From Chloroflexota bacterium (GTDB taxonomy: Bacteria; Chloroflexota; UBA6077; FW602-bin22; JAMCVK01), in assembly GCA_023475225.1 (NCBI GenBank), contig JAMCVK010000039.1, forward strand, positions 38,195-102,194: 64,000 bases of DNA. Direction: 5' to 3'. The notes beneath the pieces were generated by a model. The model made no database searches and had not been told where the DNA came from. It saw only the letters and a list, made by a program, of their open reading frames with translations. This document shows positions 30,431-37,765 of the stretch, piece by piece (within the stretch, counting starts at the first letter, position 1; each line of letters opens with the position of its first letter). The position numbers and the translations under genes were made by a program.

Positions 30431-31849
30431 ATGAAATCACTGGCCAATCAGATGCGGGTAACTGCGGAGAAGATCGAAGATAGTCGTGTATTGCTTAATA
30501 TAGAGGTTGAGCGGGAGCCGGTCGACCGTTCGTTAGAGCAGGCTTACCGCCGTATCGTTAATCGCATTAATGTCCCTGGTTTCCGGAAGGGGAAAGCCCC
30601 TCGTTATATAGTTGAGCGGCTGGTTGGTCAGGATACCCTCATGCAAGAGGGACTTGAGCTCCTCTGGCCGGAGGTCTATCGGCAAGCTGTGGCAGAGAGT
30701 GGGATCAAACCCATAGACCAGCCAGAATGGGATATCGTCCAGCTTGAACCCCTCGTGCTTAAGGCCACGGTGCCGGTGCAACCCACCGTCCAGCTCGGCG
30801 ACTACCACCAAATCCGCCTATCTCGTGAAAGGGTCGAGGTGAGCGCTCAACAGGTTGAATCCGCTCTAGCTCAGGTGCGTGAGGAGCACAGCGAATGGCT
30901 ACCAGTGCAACGTCCCGTAGCCACAGGAGATCGCCTTAATATCACCGCGTTGGGACGGATCTCTGGGGCGACTTTGCTCTATGCTGATAGCGGCGAGCCC
31001 CTTCTGGAAACCGAAAGAGGGGAGGTCTTCCTTGATGACAAGGATGTAGAACATGTTGTACAGCCTGAGCCATCCCGCCCCCTTCCAGGTTTTGCTGAAG
31101 CGCTGGTAGGCATGAAGCGGGGTGAGATGAAACAGTTCAGACTCACCCTCCCCCCAGACTTGCCCAGGGCTGACCTGGCCGCTCGGGAGGCTGTCTTTCA
31201 GGTCACTGTTCACGAGATCAAGGAAAAACACCTGCCCGAGCTAAATGATGGATTCGCCAAGTCCATCGGAGAATATGAGAGTTTAGAAGCGCTTAAGGAG
31301 GATGTCCGCAGATCGCTCCAACGTCGCGCGGAATATGAGGCCGAACGCCGCCTTGAGGAAGCTGTCCTCGAAAGGGTAGTTGATCAAGCCACTGTGGAGA
31401 TGCCCACGATTCTCATCGAGCGTGAAATAGACGGGCTGTGGCAAGACTTTAAGGAGCGCTTGGAGCGTGAGCATATGGCCCTGCCGCAATACCTGGCTAA
31501 CGTCGGGAAGAATGAAGCGGATCTACGGGAAGAGCTGCAACCGGTGGCCAAGCGCCGACTCAAGACGTTCTTTGTAATTGATCAGATAGCGAAAGAGGAG
31601 AAGATCGAGGTTGAGCCTGGCGAGGTTGATGAGACGATCGAGAGGGTCGCCGGCGTTTTCAAAGATGAGCCGAGAATACGCGCTTCCCTCGATACGGCGG
31701 AGAGCAAGAAGGAACTCGGTGTTGATCTTCGCTATCGCAAGACCTTGCACCGTTTGGTTCAGATCGCCACAAGTGGGGAGACACCTGACGCCGAAAATGC
31801 GGCAGAGAGGGTCACCCCCGAAGGGGATCCGGATCAACCACAGGACTAG
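30431..31849 (+). CDS. tig: Trigger factor
   Basis: Ribosome-bound chaperone and peptidyl-prolyl isomerase, 472 residues. The ribosome-binding signature is near residue 50 (INVPGFRKGKAPRYIVE). The FKBP-like domain occupies about residues 160-250 (DRLNITALGRI ... FAEALVGMKRGEMKQFRLTLP) and the helical C-terminal chaperone arms residues 265-440. The tail is acidic and probably disordered. Starts are ATG at 30431 or 30452. It leads the tig-clpP-clpX cluster, a standard arrangement. Confidence 0.95.
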   Translation: MKSLANQMRVTAEKIEDSRVLLNIEVEREPVDRSLEQAYRRIVNRINVPGFRKGKAPRYIVERLVGQDTLMQEGLELLWPEVYRQAVAESGIKPIDQPEWDIVQLEPLVLKATVPVQPTVQLGDYHQIRLSRERVEVSAQQVESALAQVREEHSEWLPVQRPVATGDRLNITALGRISGATLLYADSGEPLLETERGEVFLDDKDVEHVVQPEPSRPLPGFAEALVGMKRGEMKQFRLTLPPDLPRADLAAREAVFQVTVHEIKEKHLPELNDGFAKSIGEYESLEALKEDVRRSLQRRAEYEAERRLEEAVLERVVDQATVEMPTILIEREIDGLWQDFKERLEREHMALPQYLANVGKNEADLREELQPVAKRRLKTFFVIDQIAKEEKIEVEPGEVDETIERVAGVFKDEPRIRASLDTAESKKELGVDLRYRKTLHRLVQIATSGETPDAENAAERVTPEGDPDQPQD

Positions 31850-31864
31850 ATAAGGAGAATAAGG

Positions 31865-32467
31865 GTGAACATTGTGCCAAGCGACATCATACCTATGGTA
31901 ATTGAGAGCACGGGACGAGCAGAACGTGCCTTCGACATCTACTCACTGCTCCTGAAGGAACGCATCATCTTCTTGGGGTCGCCGATTGAGGATCATGTGG
32001 CCAATCTGATCATCGCTCAGATGTTATATCTCGATCGGGAGGATCCTGAGAAGGACATCCACCTCTATATTAATTCGCCTGGTGGCTCCATAACCGCCGG
32101 ACTGGCCATCTATGACGCGATGCAGCTCATACGCCCGGATATCTCCACCATCTGCGTCGGTCTGGCTGCCAGCATGGGGACCGTCCTACTCTGCGCGGGG
32201 ACTAAGGGGAAGCGCTATGCCCTACCCAATGCCACCGTGCATATCCATCAACCTCTCAGTGGCATCTCTGGACAGGCAGTGGATTTGGAGATTCATGCCA
32301 GAGAGGTATTGCGCCTGCGCCACCTAATCAATGAGATCCTGGCCAAGCATACTGGTCAGGATGAGGAAAGGATCATCCACGATACTGATCGTAACTTTTG
32401 GATGAACGCTGAACAGGCTGTAGAATACGGTATCGTGGATCAAATCTTGACGAAGTCGCAGAGCTAA
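31865..32467 (+). CDS. clpP: ATP-dependent Clp protease proteolytic subunit
   Basis: ClpP, 200 residues, barrel-shaped serine peptidase core of ClpXP. The catalytic triad is visible: Ser in [11 protein letters not shown] (about residue 101), His in TVHIHQPL (about 126) and Asp in HDTDRNFWM (about 175). The N-terminus includes [20 protein letters not shown] start with AAGGAGAATAAGG upstream. It is 15 bases after tig and 42 before clpX; a CCCTG-CTTCG-CAGGG hairpin in the latter gap may tune stoichiometry. Confidence 0.96.
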   Translation: MNIVPSDIIPMVIESTGRAERAFDIYSLLLKERIIFLGSPIEDHVANLIIAQMLYLDREDPEKDIHLYINSPGGSITAGLAIYDAMQLIRPDISTICVGLAASMGTVLLCAGTKGKRYALPNATVHIHQPLSGISGQAVDLEIHAREVLRLRHLINEILAKHTGQDEERIIHDTDRNFWMNAEQAVEYGIVDQILTKSQS

Positions 32468-32509
32468 CGGAAAATATGCTCCCTGCTTCGCAGGGCAGGA
32501 GGGAAAGCA

Positions 32510-33808
32510 ATGGGTAGCACGCGGGGACCCAGAATACAGTATCACTGCTCATTCTGTGGTAAAGGACAAGATCAGGTACGGCGCCTTATTGCCGGGCCGG
32601 GAGCAGTCTACATCTGTGATGAGTGTGTTGACCTCTGCCGCGAGATCATTGATGAAGAACAAACAGCTGTTCCTAAGACTAAATCCCCCCTTGGGAAGAT
32701 ACCTACACCTAAGCGCATCAGAGAGCTGCTCGATCAATATGTCGTTGGCCAGGAACGGGCCAAGAAGGTGCTCGCCGTAGCGGTTTACAATCACTATAAG
32801 CGCATCATGGCTGGGATGCAGGTTGACGATGTTGAGCTACAGAAAAGCAATATCCTGCTCATTGGACCAACCGGGTGCGGAAAGACATTGCTAGCCCAAA
32901 CCCTGGCCAGAATCTTGGACGTGCCCTTCAGCATCGCTGATGCGACCTCCTTGACGGAGGCTGGATATGTCGGCGAGGATGTGGAAAACATTCTTCTCCG
33001 CCTCATACAGGCAGCCGACTTCGATATCTCTCGTGCCGAACGGGGCATTGTTTACATCGATGAGATCGATAAGATTGCCCGCAAGGGCGATAATCCTTCG
33101 ATCACCCGAGACGTTTCTGGCGAAGGTGTCCAACAGGCTCTCCTTAAGATCATCGAAGGTACCGTGGCCAACGTCCCTCCCCAAGGTGGTCGTAAACATC
33201 CTCACCAGGACTTCATCCAGATCAACACGATGAATATCCTCTTCATCTGTGGTGGTGCTTTTGAGGGTTTGGATAAGATTGTGGCCCAACGCATTGGTAG
33301 TGGGAGAACGATCGGTTTCAGACCGGAGTCCTCTTTTAAGCGAACGCCAGAGGAGGAATCAGCCAACCTGCTGCGTCAGGTCATAGGCGATGATCTACTA
33401 AGGTATGGACTCATTCCCGAGTTTGTCGGTCGCCTCCCGGTAGTGGTCAGCGTTGATCCTCTGGACAAAGAGGCCCTTATTAGGATACTTACCGAGCCAA
33501 AGAATGCGATCATCAAGCAGTATCAGAAGTTCTTCGCACTGGATAAGGTTGAGCTAGTTTTCACGTCAGACGCCCTGGAGGCAGCTGCCACGCAGGCTAT
33601 GCGCCTCAAGACTGGCGCTCGTGGCCTACGGACGATCATCGAGGATGTACTGCTCGATGTAATGTACGAGCTACCTTCGCGGGGTGATGTTCAAAAGTGC
33701 ATCATAAATGCGGAGACAATCCTGAGCCGCACGGGACCACTCCTTCTCACGAGGGGCGACCGTCCCGTATCCGTCACTGGTAGCGCCGTCCAGGAGGAAT
33801 CGGCTTAG
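32510..33808 (+). CDS. clpX: ClpX, AAA+ unfoldase of ClpXP
   Basis: ClpX, 432 residues. The N-terminal zinc-binding domain has C-x2-C pairs (YHCSFCGK ... [10 protein letters not shown], residues 11-42). The AAA+ module has Walker A GPTGCGKT (about residue 119), Walker [12 protein letters not shown] (about 180), the pore loop GYVGEDVE and the ClpP-binding loop IGF (RTIGFRPE). It uses ATP to unfold substrates and pass them to ClpP. GGCAGGAGGG precedes the ATG. Confidence 0.96.
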   Translation: MGSTRGPRIQYHCSFCGKGQDQVRRLIAGPGAVYICDECVDLCREIIDEEQTAVPKTKSPLGKIPTPKRIRELLDQYVVGQERAKKVLAVAVYNHYKRIMAGMQVDDVELQKSNILLIGPTGCGKTLLAQTLARILDVPFSIADATSLTEAGYVGEDVENILLRLIQAADFDISRAERGIVYIDEIDKIARKGDNPSITRDVSGEGVQQALLKIIEGTVANVPPQGGRKHPHQDFIQINTMNILFICGGAFEGLDKIVAQRIGSGRTIGFRPESSFKRTPEEESANLLRQVIGDDLLRYGLIPEFVGRLPVVVSVDPLDKEALIRILTEPKNAIIKQYQKFFALDKVELVFTSDALEAAATQAMRLKTGARGLRTIIEDVLLDVMYELPSRGDVQKCIINAETILSRTGPLLLTRGDRPVSVTGSAVQEESA

Positions 33809-33861
33809 TCGATAGTATGCCCTCACCCCCTGACTCCCCCTCCCGCTGGAGTGGGGGTAGA

Positions 33862-33886
33862 CCAGAAGGGGATCACCCCCTTCTGG
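33862..33886. terminator. Hairpin between convergent clpX and mogA
   Basis: CCAGAAGGGG and CCCCTTCTGG form a 10-bp stem over ATCAC. There is no T-tract, and it lies in a GC-rich stretch (CCCTCACCCCCT) that recurs near other gene ends. Confidence 0.5.
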
Positions 33887-33910
33887 GAGGGTCAGAGAAG
33901 AATATAGGCG

Positions 33911-34435
33911 TTAACCCTGACCCAACCGGTGGTGATGTTCCGTTGCCCGACCATGGATGAGATCAATAGCGTGTCTGAGTACAGGCAAGATGACCTCCAG
34001 CCCCTCGCGTACAGCCTGGGGGCTCCCGGGCAGGTTTATTATCAGCGTGTCTTGACGCACGCCTGCTATAGCCCTGGAGAGCATAGCATAGGGTGTTTTC
34101 TGTAACCCCGCGGCCCGCATCGCCTCAGCCAACCCTGGCACCTCCTTATCTAAAACAAGACGCGTTGCCTCAGGGGTCACATCTCGAGGGGTCAAACCGG
34201 TACCACCGGTAGTCAGGATCAAGTCTAAATGCAGTTCGTCGCTCCATCGCCGCAACGTTTCCTCGATGAGCAATAGTTCGTCTGGTATAATGGCATACTC
34301 GACCACCCCGGGATCGAGGGATTGCATTCCCTCTTTGATCGCTTCTCCGCTCTTGTCCTCCCTTTCCCCCCGTGCCCCCTTATCGCTGATTGTTAGGATC
34401 CCTATTCTGATCACGGACTCTGTTCCTCCATTCAA
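33911..34435 (-). CDS. mog: MogA/MoaB family molybdenum cofactor protein
   Basis: A 174-residue MogA/MoaB-type protein, which adenylates molybdopterin or helps insert molybdenum. The N-terminus IRIGILTISDKGARGEREDKSG (residues 9 to 30, broken here) and LTTGGTGLTPRDVTPEA near residue 80 with LPGSPQAVREGLE near 140 are the family motifs. It overlaps the upstream glycosyltransferase gene by four bases. It would serve the molybdopterin oxidoreductase at 17142, though the other moa genes are elsewhere. Confidence 0.9.
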   Translation of the reverse strand: MNGGTESVIRIGILTISDKGARGEREDKSGEAIKEGMQSLDPGVVEYAIIPDELLLIEETLRRWSDELHLDLILTTGGTGLTPRDVTPEATRLVLDKEVPGLAEAMRAAGLQKTPYAMLSRAIAGVRQDTLIINLPGSPQAVREGLEVILPVLRHAIDLIHGRATEHHHRLGQG

Positions 34436-35118
34436 TCGCTAAAACGGTATTTGAGTAACGTCCATAGCACTGTGAGCCCATCTCGCCAGGTGATCTTCTT
34501 GCCCTCAGCGTATTCTCTTCCAGAGTAAGAGATGGGTACCTCGTAGATACGATAGCCGTGTTTCAAAATCTTAGCTGTAATCTCTGGATCAAAGCCCCAG
34601 CGCGGCGAGCGCAGCTTGATCTGGCGGGCCACCTCCCTTGTGAAGACTTTATAACAGGTTTCCATATCGGTCAGGGTGGTATCGTAGAGGAGATTAGTGA
34701 TGAAGGTGAGTAGGTTATTGCCCATGGCGTGCCAGAAAAGCATCGCCTTATGCTCACCCAGGAAACGTGAGCCGTAGACTACCTTGGCCTTACCCTTGAG
34801 GATAGGCCGCAATAGCTGCGGATAATCTTCCGGATCATATTCTAGATCGGCATCCTGGATGAGGATGATGTCACCCTTGGCCATCTCCAGACCTGTCCGA
34901 ACGGCTGCCCCCTTGCCCATATTGCGGTGGTGATAAAGAATGGTGAGATCGGTGCCCTTCTCCTGCTCCAGAATTTGGCGCGTTCCATCCGTAGAGCAGT
35001 CGTCAACGACGATGATCTGTTTATCCAAATCCCCCACTGGAGCAAGTCTGACGCGCCGCAAAATTTCGGCTATGGTCTCCTGCTCATTGTAAGTTGGAAT
35101 AATTACTGAAAGTAGCAA
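34432..35118 (-). CDS. Glycosyltransferase family 2, dolichyl-phosphate-mannose-synthase type
   Basis: A 228-residue GT2 enzyme of the polyprenyl-phosphate sugar synthase type. SVIIPTYNEQETI opens the fold, then IIVVDDCSTDGT, ILIQDADLEYDPEDY (D-x-D region near residue 98) and GSRF (near 134). I chose TTG at 35118 because GGGAGAGGG lies just before it and the family begins at this strand. It has no C-terminal membrane helices. It may make the lipid-linked sugar used by the GT-C enzymes at 25111 and 37766 (inference). Confidence 0.85.
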   Translation of the reverse strand: MLLSVIIPTYNEQETIAEILRRVRLAPVGDLDKQIIVVDDCSTDGTRQILEQEKGTDLTILYHHRNMGKGAAVRTGLEMAKGDIILIQDADLEYDPEDYPQLLRPILKGKAKVVYGSRFLGEHKAMLFWHAMGNNLLTFITNLLYDTTLTDMETCYKVFTREVARQIKLRSPRWGFDPEITAKILKHGYRIYEVPISYSGREYAEGKKITWRDGLTVLWTLLKYRFSD

Positions 35119-35326
35119 GTCCCTCTCCCTTGAGCATACTTGATTGTGCACCCCATTATAGCCAGCTCCGATAATCACGACAAGCAGGCTTGCAAAAACT
35201 GAGGCTCGTTGCTTTGAGCGCAGAGGGATGCTAGAATATCATCTTGAGTAATATCCTGACTTAGATAGACGAGAAAAGCTTCTTTAGTCCACTTAAGGTT
35301 CTACTTGAATATAAGAGGGAAACAGC

Positions 35327-36142
35327 ATGTCGGCCAGAATATCTTCGCTAACGGAGGTAGCGCGGATCTTCTTGACTACCTTGCCCAGCGAAGAGCGCCC
35401 TTCATACCAGGGGGAACTGAATAAATTTGTCTGGTGGTTTGGCTCGGATCGCCAACTAGGCGAACTAACTGCGCGCACCCTTGAGACTTATCAAGAACAG
35501 GTAGAAACGAGCGGCGCAGACCCGCTTCGTCGCCTTACGCCACTCAAGTCATTTTTGACTTATGCTTACCAGGAGGGATTTCTGCCGGCCAATCTAGCGA
35601 AGTACATCAGGGTGAAACGCCGCACCAGCCCAAAGGAGAAGACGGTCAATAGGGTTCAGGCTCAAGAAGAGGAGACTACCCATTTGACCGCTGAGGGCTA
35701 TGCCAAATTAAAAGAAGAATTAGAGTATCTCATCAATGAAGTCCGTCCCCAGATAGCTCAGGAGTTGTGGGAGGCAAGACTGGATAAGGATATTCGCGAG
35801 AATGCGCCTTACGATGCAGCCAAACAGCACCAGGCCTACGTTGAAGCCCGTATCAGGGAACTGGAACGCATCCTGGGATCAGCCACTATCCTGGAAGAGA
35901 ATAAAGGAACAAGCGGGCGAATACGCATTGGGGCTACTGTTATCCTCCGCGACCTCACTTATTATGAAGAGGAGGTGCGTTACACCCTGGTAAGTCCGAA
36001 CGAGACGGATCCTAGCGCAGGTAAGATCTCTATCGCCTCGCCCCTAGGGAAAGCCCTCCTCGACCACACAGAGGGCGAGACAGTCGAAATATCCGTGCCC
36101 GCTGGCTTGCTACGTTACCGCATCGAAAAGATCGAAGGCTAG
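35327..36142 (+). CDS. greA: GreA transcription factor fused to a recombinase-type SAM-like domain
   Basis: A 271-residue fusion. Residues 5-100 resemble the SAM-like core-binding domain of Xer-type tyrosine recombinases (LGELTARTLETYQ ... LTPLKSFLTYAYQEGFLPANLA). Residues 118-271 are GreA: HLTAEGYAKLKEELEYL coiled-coil, the acidic tip DIRENAPYDAAKQ, and the C-terminal FKBP-like domain (RIRIGATVILRDL ... SIASPLGKALLDHTEGETVEI). GreA rescues backtracked RNA polymerase by stimulating cleavage. Usual GreA is about 158 residues, so the first 115 are extra. No catalytic recombinase part is present. Start ATG with GAGGGAAACAG. Confidence 0.85.
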   Translation: MSARISSLTEVARIFLTTLPSEERPSYQGELNKFVWWFGSDRQLGELTARTLETYQEQVETSGADPLRRLTPLKSFLTYAYQEGFLPANLAKYIRVKRRTSPKEKTVNRVQAQEEETTHLTAEGYAKLKEELEYLINEVRPQIAQELWEARLDKDIRENAPYDAAKQHQAYVEARIRELERILGSATILEENKGTSGRIRIGATVILRDLTYYEEEVRYTLVSPNETDPSAGKISIASPLGKALLDHTEGETVEISVPAGLLRYRIEKIEG

Positions 36143-36321
36143 ATCCAGCGTCGATATCGGAGATAACCAAGCATGGCCACGGCGATGACCATCATTATGC
36201 CCATGGTGAAGAGAAACGAGTGCTGACTCTTAGCGATGGGTAATATCTCGATGTTCATGCCGTAGACCCCTGAGACGACAGCTAAGGGCAGCATAATAGT
36301 AGAGATTAAGGTCAACACCAT
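36139..36321 (-). CDS. Mini-CorA: two-helix CorA membrane domain with GMN motif
   Basis: A 60-residue protein comprising only the CorA transmembrane part: MVLTLISTIMLPLAVVSGVYGMN (helix 1 with the GMN selectivity motif at residues 21-23), a short loop, and helix 2 ending YLRYRRWI. Full CorA proteins have about 250 residues of cytoplasmic funnel before this. Its ATG shares a base with the TGA of the HD-GYP gene (TGATG), and AAGGAGAG sits eight bases upstream inside that gene, so it looks translated. It could be the 3' remnant of a corA gene cut by recombination, or a working small membrane protein. Confidence 0.6.
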   Translation of the reverse strand: MVLTLISTIMLPLAVVSGVYGMNIEILPIAKSQHSFLFTMGIMMVIAVAMLGYLRYRRWI

Positions 36322-37472
36322 CACTGTTCTCTCCTTGCCAGGGGTAGCGAGTCCTGTTGCGATCCGATGATGTCCTCTAACGCCTTTACTATTCTGGCAT
36401 CGAAGCAGACTTTGGCATTGGCACACATATAGGAAAGAGCCTCTGCCGGGGACATCGGTTCACGATAGCGTCTTTGCCAGGTAATGGCATCGAATACATC
36501 TGCTATGGCCAAAATCTTACCCTCAAGGGAGATCTGCTCCTCCCTTAAACCATCGGGGTAGCCTTTCCCATCCAGTCGTTCATGATGCTGCGCAGCAACG
36601 ATGGGAACGTTCCGTAGATTTCGAGCAAAGTACATGTTGGACAGAATCTCCCTCGTCTTTATCACATGCTGCTGCATCAGACCAGTCTCCTCCGGCGTCA
36701 GCCTGGTTGGCTTGGTCAGAATCGCCTCCGGCACGCCGATCTTGCCATAATCGTGCAACAAGGCCGCCAGGCGAATACCCTTCGCCTGCTCTGCCGGTAG
36801 GCCAAGCCATTCAGCCAGCTTAACGGCATAGATGGCTACCCTATGAGAATGCCCAGCTGTCTCCGGATCCCTGGCATCAATCGTGGCCGCCAGCGTGTGG
36901 ATAAAGCTGTCGAACATCGTGTTGATATCGGCATAGAGCTGGGCGTTCTCGACGGCCACAGCGGCGGACGAACAGAATGAGCCGAGCAGAGCAATGTCTG
37001 CCTCATCGAATAGCCCATCTTGCTTGTTTATCACCTGAATGACCCCGATGATTTTTCCAACATGATTCCGCATCGGGGCCGTCAACATCGTTTTAGTTCG
37101 ATAACCAGTCAGGCGATCAATTTCTCGGTTGAAACGAGGGTCATCGTAGGCATCGGCCAGGTTGATCGTTTCCCCTGTTAGGGCTACGTAACCAGCCAAA
37201 CCCACCCCTACAGGCAATCTAATCTCTTTTATCTCGGCCCCTTGAGCGATTTTAGACCATAATTCGTTCTTATCAGCATCCAAAAGATAGAGGGTGGTCC
37301 GATCAGCACTGAGCAGCTTAGTGGTTTCCTTCACAATAAGTTGAAGCAGGTCATCCAGATCGATCTGGGAAGCCAGCGAGCGTGTAATTTCCAGCAGCGC
37401 ACAAAGCTTCTCATGTTCTGACGACCCGGAATTTTGGGGGATCCGTCCTTTGCTTCTCACCATATTCGTCAT
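36321..37472 (-). CDS. GAF domain plus HD-GYP phosphodiesterase
   Basis: A 383-residue signalling protein. The GAF domain covers residues 25-170 (LLDADKNELWSKIAQG ... LPVGVGLAGYVALTGETIN ... IIGVIQVINK). The HD-GYP domain covers 190-365: HSHRVAIYAVKLAEWLG, the HD pair in LLHDYGKIG, and HHERLDGKGYPDGL. HD-GYP proteins hydrolyse cyclic di-GMP; all key residues appear present. No receiver domain. The C-terminus (SQQDSLPLARREQ) ends just before the mini-CorA start. ATG with GGGATTAGG inside the preceding small membrane gene. Confidence 0.88.
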   Translation of the reverse strand: MTNMVRSKGRIPQNSGSSEHEKLCALLEITRSLASQIDLDDLLQLIVKETTKLLSADRTTLYLLDADKNELWSKIAQGAEIKEIRLPVGVGLAGYVALTGETINLADAYDDPRFNREIDRLTGYRTKTMLTAPMRNHVGKIIGVIQVINKQDGLFDEADIALLGSFCSSAAVAVENAQLYADINTMFDSFIHTLAATIDARDPETAGHSHRVAIYAVKLAEWLGLPAEQAKGIRLAALLHDYGKIGVPEAILTKPTRLTPEETGLMQQHVIKTREILSNMYFARNLRNVPIVAAQHHERLDGKGYPDGLREEQISLEGKILAIADVFDAITWQRRYREPMSPAEALSYMCANAKVCFDARIVKALEDIIGSQQDSLPLARREQ

Positions 37473-37473
37473 C

Positions 37474-37662
37474 CTAATCCCAGGTGATGATCCAGATGCA
37501 AGCTCCAGCTAAAAGTATGGTCGTCACTACCAAAGCGGCCAGCTGTCCCGGTAAGAGTCCCACATCCTTGGCCGCATACAAAAGCATCGCTACCATCCCT
37601 ATAGCCAGGGCTATCCAGGCAGCAATCATTGGATGATCTCTAAACAGGCGCATTATGTTCAT
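37474..37662 (-). CDS. Small two-helix membrane protein, first gene of the HD-GYP operon
   Basis: A 62-residue protein with two membrane helices (about residues 12-31 and 39-60). I do not recognise the family. GCAGGAGG precedes the ATG and the stop is one base before the HD-GYP ATG, so the three genes (this, HD-GYP, mini-CorA) form a coupled unit, all with membrane or signalling features. Confidence 0.7.
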   Translation of the reverse strand: MNIMRLFRDHPMIAAWIALAIGMVAMLLYAAKDVGLLPGQLAALVVTTILLAGACIWIITWD

Positions 37663-37765
37663 ACCAGCCTCCTGCCCTGAAATCTAGGCTCATTTTAACA
37701 ATTTCCGAATGGGATTGCATCCTAATCGCACCATGAGGAAGAGCGATACATCTCTTCATTCACCA

